Origin: Phytoamicus setariae
GTDB taxonomy: Bacteria; Pseudomonadota; Alphaproteobacteria; Rhizobiales; Rhizobiaceae
Direction of reading: 5' to 3'
Assembly: GCF_016722925.1 (NCBI RefSeq)
Contig: NZ_JAEQNC010000002.1
Span: 310,001 to 374,000, forward strand
DNA length: 64,000 bases
The translations under genes and the position numbers were made by a program. Below the pieces are notes generated by a model. The model did not search any database, was not told where the DNA came from, and worked only from the letters and a program-made list of their open reading frames with translations. How positions within the stretch are numbered: the stretch's first letter is position 1; each line of letters opens with the position of its first letter. Below, in pieces: positions 1-7,620 of the stretch.

Positions 1-1173
1 AATGGCGCCCGCAAGGTTACGGAATTCGAGGTGGATGATCTTCCTGCAAAGATCGCCTGCCGCTTGCCGTTCGGCGATGGCTCGAACGGAACTTACAATG
101 CCGACGACTGGATGGAGCCGAAGGAGCAGCGCAAGGTTGATCCTTTCATCGTCTATGGCATGGCGGCCGCCGACATGGCGCTCAAGGATGCCGACTGGCA
201 TCCAAAGTCCGACGAGGACCAGATCGCGACCGGCGTGTTGATAGGTTCCGGAATCGGCGGCGTCGAGGGAATTGTCGAGGCAGGCTATACGCTGCGCGAC
301 AAGGGTGCCCGCCGCGTTTCCCCGTTCTTCATTCCCGGCCGGTTGATCAATCTCGTTTCCGGCCAGGTCTCGATCCGCCACAAGCTGCGCGGTCCGAACC
401 ATTCGGTCGTAACCGCATGTTCGACTGGGGCCCATGCGATCGGCGACGCAAGCCGACTTATCGCACTCGGTGATGCCGATGTGATGGTCGCTGGTGGTTC
501 TGAATCGCCTGTCAGCCGTATCTCACTGGCCGGTTTCGCGGCCTGCAAGGCGCTTTCCACCCAGTATAACGACGAGCCGCAGAAGGCATCGCGACCTTAC
601 GACAAGGACCGTGACGGTTTCGTCATGGGCGAGGGTGCAGGCATTGTCGTTCTTGAAGAGCTGGAGCACGCTGTGGCGCGTGGTGCCAAGATCTATGCCG
701 AAGTGGTCGGTTATGGTCTTTCGGGCGACGCCTATCATATCACTGCGCCGTCCGAGAACGGCGAGGGTGCCGAGCGCTGCATGCGCATGGCACTGAAGCG
801 GGCAGGGCTGCAGCCCTCCGATATCGATTACATCAACGCCCATGGCACGTCCACCATGGCCGATACGATCGAGCTCGGCGCGGCCGAGCGCTTGCTCGGC
901 GAACATGCTTCGCAGGCATCGATGTCGTCGACGAAATCCGCTACCGGCCACTTGCTGGGTGCTGCCGGCGCCATCGAGGCGATCTTCTCGACGCTAGCGA
1001 TTCGCGACAACATTGCGCCGCCGACGCTCAATCTCGACAATCCGGAAGTCGAGACCGCTGTTGATCTCGTGCCGAAGGTTGCCCGCAAGCGCAAGATCGA
1101 TGTCGCCCTGTCGAACTCCTTCGGCTTCGGTGGAACCAACGCCTCGCTGGTTCTGAAGCGTTACTCGAATTGA
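1..1173 (+). CDS. fabF: 3-oxoacyl-[ACP] synthase II (5' end outside window)
   Basis: Beta-ketoacyl-ACP synthase II condenses malonyl-ACP with acyl-ACP in fatty acid elongation in the cytoplasm. The frame is open from base 1, and about 390 of the roughly 420 usual residues are present, so only the N-terminal 30 or so lie upstream. The thiolase-fold Cys-His-His triad is visible: Cys in VVTACSTGAH (codon 418), His in INAHGTST (codon 841) and His in SATGHLLGAAGA (codon 949). The C-terminus has the usual SNSFGFGGTNASLVL signature. It heads a same-strand run with mltG, a YicC gene and gmk, as in other rhizobia, where acpP normally lies just upstream. A hairpin follows the stop codon. Confidence 0.95.
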   Translation, partial: NGARKVTEFEVDDLPAKIACRLPFGDGSNGTYNADDWMEPKEQRKVDPFIVYGMAAADMALKDADWHPKSDEDQIATGVLIGSGIGGVEGIVEAGYTLRDKGARRVSPFFIPGRLINLVSGQVSIRHKLRGPNHSVVTACSTGAHAIGDASRLIALGDADVMVAGGSESPVSRISLAGFAACKALSTQYNDEPQKASRPYDKDRDGFVMGEGAGIVVLEELEHAVARGAKIYAEVVGYGLSGDAYHITAPSENGEGAERCMRMALKRAGLQPSDIDYINAHGTSTMADTIELGAAERLLGEHASQASMSSTKSATGHLLGAAGAIEAIFSTLAIRDNIAPPTLNLDNPEVETAVDLVPKVARKRKIDVALSNSFGFGGTNASLVLKRYSN

Positions 1174-1179
1174 CAGCAC

Positions 1180-1208
1180 TCGCGGTCCATTCATGGACTG
1201 GACCGCGA
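1180..1208 (+). terminator. Hairpin after fabF
   Basis: A perfect 9-bp inverted repeat (TCGCGGTCC / GGACCGCGA) with an 11-nt loop starts 6 bases after the fabF stop. No T-tract follows, so it may be a weak terminator or an RNA-stabilising 3' hairpin rather than a classical intrinsic terminator. Confidence 0.45.
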
Positions 1209-1291
1209 ATGAAATTCCAGCTTTTGCCGTAATGCCGTACTAGTGAGTGCCGGTTACACTTTGTGATTCAGTCTTGATTTGAGGAATATGA

Positions 1292-2461
1292 GTGACCGAT
1301 CCTAGCCAGACAAACGAAGGCCAATTCGGCCGCCAGGAAAACGGGGCGGCACAGGGACGGATCATTCCGAAATCCCCGAAAGAGGCTTTGCGTCCAGAGA
1401 AGGTCCCGTCGCCGCCGCGTCGCTCCCGCGAGGCACGGAGCCAGCTGGTCATTTTCCTGAATTTCGTCATGAGCATGATAACGTTGCTGACGGTCGCCTC
1501 GGTTGCGCTGGTCTACTACGCGTTTCATGAATATCGAGCTCCGGGTCCGCTTGAGACCGATACGACTTTCCTGGTCCGCAGCGGTGCTGGCATCAACGAG
1601 GTCGGCATCAGCCTCGAGCGCAAGGACATCGTCAGCCAGGCGCGCGTCTTCAATGCTGTCAGCCTGTTCCTGTTCGGCGACAAGGGTCTTCGCCAGGGCG
1701 AATACGAGATCAAGGCGCATTCCTCGATGCTCGATGTCATGGAGTTGCTGCGGTCGGGCAAATCGATCCAGTACGCGGTCACCCTCCCGGAAGGCCTGAC
1801 CGTCAAGCAAATCTTCCGCAAGCTTTCGACCGACCCGGTGCTCGAGGGCGATCTGCCCGTCGAGCTGCCGCCGGAAGGATCGCTCCGTCCGGAAACCTAC
1901 AAGTTCACCCGTGGCTACAAGCGCGCAGACGTTGTGGAGCAGATGAAGATCGCCCAGGCGAAGCTGGTCGATGAAGTCTGGGACAAGCGCGACACCGATC
2001 TGCCGATCGCCACGAAAGAGGAGATGCTGATTCTCGCATCCATCGTCGAGAAGGAAACCGGCAAATCCGATGAACGTCCGCAGGTCGCATCGGTTTTCCT
2101 CAACCGATTGAAGAAGGGGATGCGGCTGCAGTCCGATCCAACCATTCTCTACGGTCTCTACGGTGGCGACGGCCGGCCAGCCGACAGTGCGATTCTCAAG
2201 TCCGATATTGATAAGGAAACGCCCTACAACACCTATGTGATCAAGGGCCTGCCGCCGACACCGATTGCCAATCCGGGCAGGGCTGCGCTCGAAGCCGTCG
2301 CCAACCCGTCCCGCACCAACTATCTCTATTTCGTGGCGGACGGCACGGGCGGCCATGCTTTTGCGACGACGCTCGAAGAGCATAATGCCAATGTGAAGCG
2401 CTGGCGGAAGATTCAGGCGGACAACAAGGCTGCCACCGAAAGCGCAACGCCGGAAAACTGA
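1292..2461 (+). CDS. mltG: Endolytic murein transglycosylase MltG
   Basis: MltG cleaves nascent glycan strands and is thought to end peptidoglycan polymerisation at the inner membrane. The 389-residue product has a charged cytoplasmic N-terminus, one membrane segment at about residues 52-78, a LysM-like region and the YceG domain. The catalytic Glu motif LASIVEKETG is clear, followed by LQSDPTILYG and LPPTPIANPG. The start is GTG, 7 bases after GAGG at 1281; an ATG at 1288 in another frame stops after five codons. It follows fabF and precedes the YicC gene, the usual rhizobial order. Confidence 0.95.
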   Translation: MTDPSQTNEGQFGRQENGAAQGRIIPKSPKEALRPEKVPSPPRRSREARSQLVIFLNFVMSMITLLTVASVALVYYAFHEYRAPGPLETDTTFLVRSGAGINEVGISLERKDIVSQARVFNAVSLFLFGDKGLRQGEYEIKAHSSMLDVMELLRSGKSIQYAVTLPEGLTVKQIFRKLSTDPVLEGDLPVELPPEGSLRPETYKFTRGYKRADVVEQMKIAQAKLVDEVWDKRDTDLPIATKEEMLILASIVEKETGKSDERPQVASVFLNRLKKGMRLQSDPTILYGLYGGDGRPADSAILKSDIDKETPYNTYVIKGLPPTPIANPGRAALEAVANPSRTNYLYFVADGTGGHAFATTLEEHNANVKRWRKIQADNKAATESATPEN

Positions 2462-2527
2462 TATCCTGACGCGATGCCGGGCTTGCGTCCGGTGTCTTGG
2501 TTGGATTTCTGCGGAGTGGGGACAAAT

Positions 2528-3415
2528 ATGGCATTGCAGTCCATGACGGGATTTGCTCGGTTGGACGGCCAGAGTGGCCGTTACCAGTGGGCGTGGGAAC
2601 TACGTTCGGTCAATGGCAAGGGGCTGGACATTCGCCTTCGATTTCCGAATGGCTTCGAACGCCTTGAAGTCGAGTGCCGGAAAATCATGTCGTCACACTT
2701 TGCGCGCGGCAATGTTCAGGCATCGCTGACGGTCAGTTCTGTGGAAAGCAGGGTTCAGGCAGAGATCAACCAGCCAGCGCTCGATGCCGTGCTGGCGCTT
2801 CGGGATCAACTGGCTGGCATCATCGATCCGTCGCCGATCCGTCTTGATACTTTGCTTTCCATTCGTGGCATCGTCGATTTCAAAGATATCGCAGATGACC
2901 CGGCAATGATTGCCGCCCTCGATCGCGATGTCTGTTCCGGGCTTGAGAAAGCGGCAGATGCGATGCGAGGCATGCGTGAAACGGAAGGCGCAGCCCTCGA
3001 TATCGTCTTGCGCTCGCAGGTCGATGCGATCGAGAAGCTGGTCGGTTTCGTGGAAGCCGATCCATCCAGGCAGCCCGAACAGATCCGGACGCGGCTCGAA
3101 GCCCAGATTGCTTCTCTGATCGACGCGCCGGGTGGACTGGACAGGGATCGGCTGCATGCGGAAGTGGCGCTGCTTGCCACCAAGGCGGACGTCCGCGAGG
3201 AGATCGACCGGCTCAAGGCGCATCTGGCTGCGGCACGCGAGTTGCTTGCCATCGGTGGACCTGTGGGCCGCAAGCTTGATTTTCTGGCGCAAGAATTCAA
3301 TCGCGAATCGAACACGATCTGTTCTAAATCCAACAGTGCGGCGGTCACTGCAGCAGGCATCGAGCTCAAGGTGGTGATCGACCAGTTCCGGGAACAGGTC
3401 CAGAATTTGGAGTAG
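2528..3415 (+). CDS. YicC family protein (putative endoribonuclease)
   Basis: This 295-residue protein has the YicC N-terminal signature MALQSMTGFARL at the chosen ATG and the conserved C-terminal region KLDFLAQEFNRESNTICSKS. Family members act as endoribonucleases or stress-related RNA-processing proteins in other bacteria; the role here is inferred from the family. The ATG at 2528 was preferred over an in-frame upstream start at 2474 because the family begins exactly at MALQSMTG and a GGAG lies upstream. The stop is followed 3 bases later by the gmk ATG, indicating an operon. Confidence 0.9.
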   Translation: MALQSMTGFARLDGQSGRYQWAWELRSVNGKGLDIRLRFPNGFERLEVECRKIMSSHFARGNVQASLTVSSVESRVQAEINQPALDAVLALRDQLAGIIDPSPIRLDTLLSIRGIVDFKDIADDPAMIAALDRDVCSGLEKAADAMRGMRETEGAALDIVLRSQVDAIEKLVGFVEADPSRQPEQIRTRLEAQIASLIDAPGGLDRDRLHAEVALLATKADVREEIDRLKAHLAAARELLAIGGPVGRKLDFLAQEFNRESNTICSKSNSAAVTAAGIELKVVIDQFREQVQNLE

Positions 3416-3418
3416 GAT

Positions 3419-4066
3419 ATGGCGAAGCCAGGTGCAAATGCCGTGACGATTGCGCGGCGCGGTTTGATGCTGGTTATCTCCTCGCCATCCGGCGCGGGCA
3501 AATCGACGATCGCCCGCAACATTCTCGAAGCCCAGATCGGCATGAAGCTGTCGGTCAGTGTGACGACGCGCCAGCGGCGCGCCAGCGAGATCGAGGGCGT
3601 GCACTATCACTTCGTGTCGCACAAGGAATTCGAGCGGCTGAAGTCGAGTGATGCCCTGCTCGAATGGGCCGAAGTGCATGGCAATTTCTATGGCACGCCG
3701 CGCGAGGCCGCCGAGGTCGCAATGGCCCAAGGCCAGGACATGTTGTTCGACATCGACTGGCAGGGCGCCCAGCAGCTTCAGGACAAGATGCCGGCTGACG
3801 TCGTCTCGATCTTCATTCTGCCGCCGACGATGGAAGAACTTCAGTCGCGGCTGAACCGCAGGGCCGAGGATTCGGCCGAAGTGATTGCCACGAGGCTAGC
3901 CAATGCGCGCGCCGAGATCGAGCACTGGCGCGAATACGACTACGTCGTGGTCAACGATGATCTCGATCGCGCCTACAGCTCTGTGCGCGCCATCGTCGAA
4001 GCCGAACGGCTCCGCCGCGATCGCCGGCACGGTTTGTTTGATTTCGTCAACACGCTGGTAAGCTGA
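3419..4066 (+). CDS. gmk: Guanylate kinase
   Basis: Guanylate kinase phosphorylates GMP to GDP with ATP in the cytoplasm. The 215-residue protein carries the P-loop [10 protein letters not shown] at residues 21-30, the GMP-binding [19 protein letters not shown] and the lid region [11 protein letters not shown]. The gene starts 3 bases after the YicC stop, so the two are probably cotranscribed. The pairing of YicC with gmk is conserved in many proteobacteria. Nothing unusual is seen. Confidence 0.96.
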   Translation: MAKPGANAVTIARRGLMLVISSPSGAGKSTIARNILEAQIGMKLSVSVTTRQRRASEIEGVHYHFVSHKEFERLKSSDALLEWAEVHGNFYGTPREAAEVAMAQGQDMLFDIDWQGAQQLQDKMPADVVSIFILPPTMEELQSRLNRRAEDSAEVIATRLANARAEIEHWREYDYVVVNDDLDRAYSSVRAIVEAERLRRDRRHGLFDFVNTLVS

Positions 4067-4187
4067 GCGACACGCAGAGCTGAACGATGAATACCCGGCC
4101 AAGGTACGCTCGAAGCGCAGGGGCACTTCACCGTAGTGCACCTTGCTGCGATGTCATTGCGGCATGCGAGCATCGTGCCCTTCAGCG

Positions 4188-5186
4188 CTAGAGAATGAAA
4201 TCGTGCGCGTCAAGTTTCTCAAGTCCCGTGAGCTTGATCAGGAACTCACTTGCCTTGTCTTTGTCGGTATCGAAATAGATCATCGTGTAGTCATTAGACG
4301 ATCCGGCGTTGTTAAATTTCTGAAATCTGATTTCGCCGTGAGTCGATGTGGAAATCGCGCCGGTCCCGCGCCAAATAAATGCGTTCTCGCCCCCGCGGAT
4401 GACGCTGGCATCAATTTCATGTACGTCGATTTCATCGAAACGGTGCTTGAAGTCGGTGATTATGTCCGCTGTTGATGCCTTGTTGCCGGAATCAAGCTGC
4501 GACGTGAAGCGGAACTCATCATTGTCTTCGCCACCTGACATCGTGTCCTTTCCGGAACCTCCAAGCATGATGTCTTGACCCGAGTCACCGTACAAACTGT
4601 CGAGCCCGACGTCCCCCGAGACGAAATCATTTCCGGAACCTCCATCGATGAATTCATTTCCCGAACCTCCATTGATGGTATCGTCACCATCGTCTCCATT
4701 CAGTTGATCGTCGCCGCCCCCGCCGTTAATCAGATCGTCGCCGCCCATGCCGTCAAAAATGTCCATATAATCGGAGAGATTTACGTCGTCATCACCGGCC
4801 AACGCAGCACGTATCAAGTCATGCTCGTCGAAAGTGTTTGGGGTTAGAAGCGCAGCCTCGAGGTCGATCGCCGATATCTCAACGTTGCCCATCGACCACA
4901 CGATCTCATCAAAACTCAACGTACTATCCGTTGCAACTGATACGATAAGTGAAACGGTGCCGCCAGTTTCCCACAGACCAGTGCCGAAAGTCATGTTTCC
5001 ATAATATCGCAAGCCAAGATAGGAAGATCCATCATTAGCAAATATGTCTGCTTTGTCTTCGTAGGTTATGCCGTCAATTATGTCGTTGCTGCTTTCTTTT
5101 ACTGATCTGCTATAGAAATTATCAACAAGCCAACTCATATCAATACTTTGCAAGTCGAAAGATTTGTACGCGTTGAATGTCGCCAT
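4188..5186 (-). CDS. RTX-type calcium-binding repeat protein
   Basis: This 332-residue protein has an unknown N-terminal half (1-140), then about eight glycine- and aspartate-rich RTX nonapeptide units (about 146-225, for example DGGSGNDFV and LGGSGKDTM) that form a Ca2+-binding beta-roll. The C-terminal region resembles the serralysin M10 C-terminal module (DEFRF...ADIITDF), typical of type I secretion substrates. There is no signal peptide, as expected for such a substrate. The ATG at 5186 has GGGAGA 7 bases upstream, which beats the upstream ATG at 5222. No ABC exporter, membrane-fusion partner or protease motif lies nearby. The N-terminal half gives no recognisable enzyme. Confidence 0.85.
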   Translation of the reverse strand: MATFNAYKSFDLQSIDMSWLVDNFYSRSVKESSNDIIDGITYEDKADIFANDGSSYLGLRYYGNMTFGTGLWETGGTVSLIVSVATDSTLSFDEIVWSMGNVEISAIDLEAALLTPNTFDEHDLIRAALAGDDDVNLSDYMDIFDGMGGDDLINGGGGDDQLNGDDGDDTINGGSGNEFIDGGSGNDFVSGDVGLDSLYGDSGQDIMLGGSGKDTMSGGEDNDEFRFTSQLDSGNKASTADIITDFKHRFDEIDVHEIDASVIRGGENAFIWRGTGAISTSTHGEIRFQKFNNAGSSNDYTMIYFDTDKDKASEFLIKLTGLEKLDAHDFIL

Positions 5187-5646
5187 ATTCACGTCTCCCA
5201 TGAAAATGCGTCGCGTATTCACAATAAAGCTTAAAATTTTATTGAGTCAACTAGAGATTGATTCGGCTGAGGTTGCCGACGGAACGTTTTAAGGTGCCGC
5301 ATAAGCCATCCAAGTCATGATGGGAAAAATCCGGTTCGGTATTGCCGTAGCGACGGCAACGATTTTGATGGTGGGCTCTCTGCTGCGCGCCGGCTGCTTT
5401 GCAGCGACTGGCGCCCGGCTGTCGACCTTTAGCGCAACTTCTTCATGCTGGCTCTTCCAATCCCGGAGACCATCCAGCTACCCAGTTCCAGTTCGCTGGG
5501 TCTTGTCGCACGTCATATTAGCGCAGCGCGATGCTTGACAGAAAAAGGACCGGGCATGTAGCGTGATGGGGTCACGCGGTACCTTACGCAAGGTTGCAGG
5601 ACAAAACGCCTAAGGAAACGACTGTTGAATTAGGGAGTGAACGGCA
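5187..5646. other. Gene-poor stretch between RTX gene and DUF1269 gene
   Basis: The RTX gene is transcribed away to the left, so its promoter should lie in the AT-rich part at about 5220-5260. The rest holds only the decayed leader fragment at 5309-5372 and a short open frame that follows it (to 5538) with no recognisable domain. No RNA gene or terminator was seen. Confidence 0.6.
5309..5372 (+). pseudogene. Decayed duplicate of a solute-binding-protein signal peptide
   Basis: The frame from ATG 5317 begins MMGKIRFGIAVATATILM, nearly the same as MMGNIRFGVAAAVATILM of the solute-binding protein at 11673. DNA similarity is about 80-85% over some 60 bases and includes a few bases before the ATG (CCAAGTCATGATGGGA versus CCAAATCATGATGGGA). 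Past the signal peptide the frame degenerates into a Cys/Ser/Arg-rich tail with no similarity to the binding protein and stops at 5538. There is no Shine-Dalgarno sequence. It is best read as the relic of a duplicated or displaced binding-protein gene. Confidence 0.65.
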
Positions 5647-6171
5647 ATGAGCGATCTTGTTTTCATCGCATTTCCCAGTGAACAGAAGGCCGAAGAAGTT
5701 CGTCAAAAGGTCCTCGGTCTCCAACGAGAGTACCTGATTGAACTCGAGGACGCGGTGGTCGTCGTCAAGGACGAAAACGGCCGCGTCAAACTCAACCAAC
5801 TTCTCAATCCAACCGCGACGGGCGCTGTTTCCGGTGCCCTGTGGGGAACTCTCATCGGGTTCATCTTCCTGATGCCACTTGTCGGTACCGCCCTTGGCGC
5901 CGCATCGGGCGCACTCGGCGGCAAGCTTACGGACTACGGCATCAACGACGCGTTCATGAAGGATGCCGCAAGCGCCCTGCAGCCGGGTATGGGCGGCCTC
6001 TTCCTGCTGATCCGCAAGATGACGGCTGACAAGGTTCTCGCCGACCTCGAAGGTATCGGAGGCACGGTCGTGCGCACATCGCTTGACGGCAAAGCCGAGG
6101 CTGCTCTTCGGGAGGCCATTGCGGGCCAGGTGGCAAGCGGCACGGATGATAAAGCTGCCACCCAACCGTGA
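5647..6171 (+). CDS. DUF1269 family membrane-associated protein
   Basis: The 174-residue protein matches the DUF1269 pattern. It starts SDLVFIAFPSEQKAEEV, has an acidic linker (ELEDAVVVVKDENGRVKLNQ), a central glycine-rich hydrophobic stretch at about residues 58-98 (GAVSGALWGTLIGFIFLMPL, then glycine-zipper repeats), and a C-terminal conserved domain (GGLFLLIRKMTADKVL). The family is uncharacterised and often stress-associated. The gene stands alone 174 bases before the RND adaptor gene. A shared transcript with the efflux genes is possible but not shown. Confidence 0.85.
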   Translation: MSDLVFIAFPSEQKAEEVRQKVLGLQREYLIELEDAVVVVKDENGRVKLNQLLNPTATGAVSGALWGTLIGFIFLMPLVGTALGAASGALGGKLTDYGINDAFMKDAASALQPGMGGLFLLIRKMTADKVLADLEGIGGTVVRTSLDGKAEAALREAIAGQVASGTDDKAATQP

Positions 6172-6345
6172 ATATCTGATCGGCAAGTTGCCGTGATCAA
6201 GCTGAACCCGATAGGCGCCCTGTCAACTTTCGGATTGAGCCCTATCCTGAACGATGAAATCGCCGAACGGCCACCGTCAAAGGCGGGCCGAACGTTTCCG
6301 AGACCGCTTTGGTCACCTACTGCATCGTGCACCGGGAGAGGATTG

Positions 6346-7617
6346 ATGGCATTTGCGTCGAACAACCAAAACAATGAGCCCGCGACCCGAGCGGTCAGCA
6401 ACATGGCGGAAGGTTTTGGGCGGAGTAGTAGCGGATATGCTGCCTTTGGGTGGCCAGTATTGCGAGGCTTGCTCGCCTTGGTGGCGGCGCTCATCTTCCT
6501 GCCGCTTGTGACCGCCTGCAGCGAAAAAGCCGAAGATAAACCCAAGGTTGAAATGCCGCCGTTATCTGTGGGCGTTGTGGAAGTTGCCGCTCGGCCAACC
6601 AATCCCGGCAAGACTTTCGTGGGACGCGTCGAAGCGATCGACAATGTAAACCTGATGGCACGTGTCGATGGTTTCCTCACCCGGCGCGAGTTTACCGAGG
6701 GCCAGATGGTCAAGGCGGGTGACCTGTTGTTCGTCATCCAGAAGGACGTCTACGAGGCATCCGTTGTTTCGGCTCAGGCGAACCTGGAAAAAGCACAGGC
6801 TGACGCCAACAATCAGACAATCCAGGCCAATCGTGCGCGACTGCTGATCAAGACGGACGCCGTTTCTCGCGAGCTGCTGGACGATCGCATTGCTGCCGAG
6901 AAACAGGGCATGGCAACCGTCGCTCAGGCAAAGGCTGCTCTCGATCAGGCAAAGATCAACCTGGGCTACACCGACATTCACGCGCCTTTCGACGGCCGTA
7001 TCGGAATAACCAACTTCAGCATCGGGGCCCTCGTCGGCCCGAGCAGCGGATCCCTGGCGACGATCGTCAGCCAGGATCCGATTTATGTGACCTTTCCTGT
7101 GAGCGATAGAACAATACTGGAATTCACCCACGGCGATCGTGCCAGCGCGACCACCAAAAACATTGCCATCCACCTCAAGCTTGGCAACAACATGGCCTAT
7201 CCCCAAACCGGCACGATCGAGTTCACAGGTATCAAAGTCGATCCCAACACCGACACGGTGACTATCCGGGCGAAGTTTCCCAATCCGAAGAATACGTTGC
7301 TTGACGGTCAGTTCGTCCAGGTGTTCGCTGAAAGCAAGGCGCCGGTCGAAGCCTTGGTGGTCCCGCAGAAGGCAGTCCTGACGGATCAGAGCGGCAACTA
7401 TGTCATGGTGGTCGAGGCAGGCAACAAAGTTGCTCAGCGCCCGATCACACAAGGACAAACGGTCGGCAGCGACGTCGTCGTTCAATCCGGTCTCAAAAAG
7501 GGTGACGTCGTCATCAGTGACGGCCTCCAACGTATCCGCCCCGGCCAGGTGGTGGATCCGGAGCCTGTTGGCGTAAGCGTCCCCGCAGGTGGCGCAGTTT
7601 CACCTGTGGGGGATTAA
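6346..7617 (+). CDS. RND efflux periplasmic adaptor (MexE/AcrA type)
   Basis: This is the membrane-fusion subunit of a tripartite multidrug efflux pump. The start at ATG 6346 follows GGGAGAGG by 4 bases. The 423-residue protein has a hydrophobic segment ending in a lipobox (LVTAC, Cys58), so it is probably a lipoprotein, although the 35 or so polar residues before the segment are unusually long for a signal peptide and a later start is possible. The lipoyl halves (VDGFLTRREFTEGQMVKAGD; YTDIHAPFDGRIG), a coiled-coil hairpin (about residues 130-200) and the beta-barrel/MPD region are visible. It lies 3 bases before the RND transporter gene. No outer-membrane channel gene is adjacent. Confidence 0.9.
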   Translation: MAFASNNQNNEPATRAVSNMAEGFGRSSSGYAAFGWPVLRGLLALVAALIFLPLVTACSEKAEDKPKVEMPPLSVGVVEVAARPTNPGKTFVGRVEAIDNVNLMARVDGFLTRREFTEGQMVKAGDLLFVIQKDVYEASVVSAQANLEKAQADANNQTIQANRARLLIKTDAVSRELLDDRIAAEKQGMATVAQAKAALDQAKINLGYTDIHAPFDGRIGITNFSIGALVGPSSGSLATIVSQDPIYVTFPVSDRTILEFTHGDRASATTKNIAIHLKLGNNMAYPQTGTIEFTGIKVDPNTDTVTIRAKFPNPKNTLLDGQFVQVFAESKAPVEALVVPQKAVLTDQSGNYVMVVEAGNKVAQRPITQGQTVGSDVVVQSGLKKGDVVISDGLQRIRPGQVVDPEPVGVSVPAGGAVSPVGD

Positions 7618-7620
7618 CGG

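Noticed and set aside
1268-2383. 371-codon open frame antisense to mltG
   Set aside because: Shadow of mltG; the product has no recognisable motif and the plus-strand gene is certain.
3896-4173. Short minus-strand frames after gmk (containing HYGEVPLRFERTLAGYSSF)
   Set aside because: They overlap the end of gmk and lack a start signal. The phrase looked protein-like, but I could not tie it to any family.
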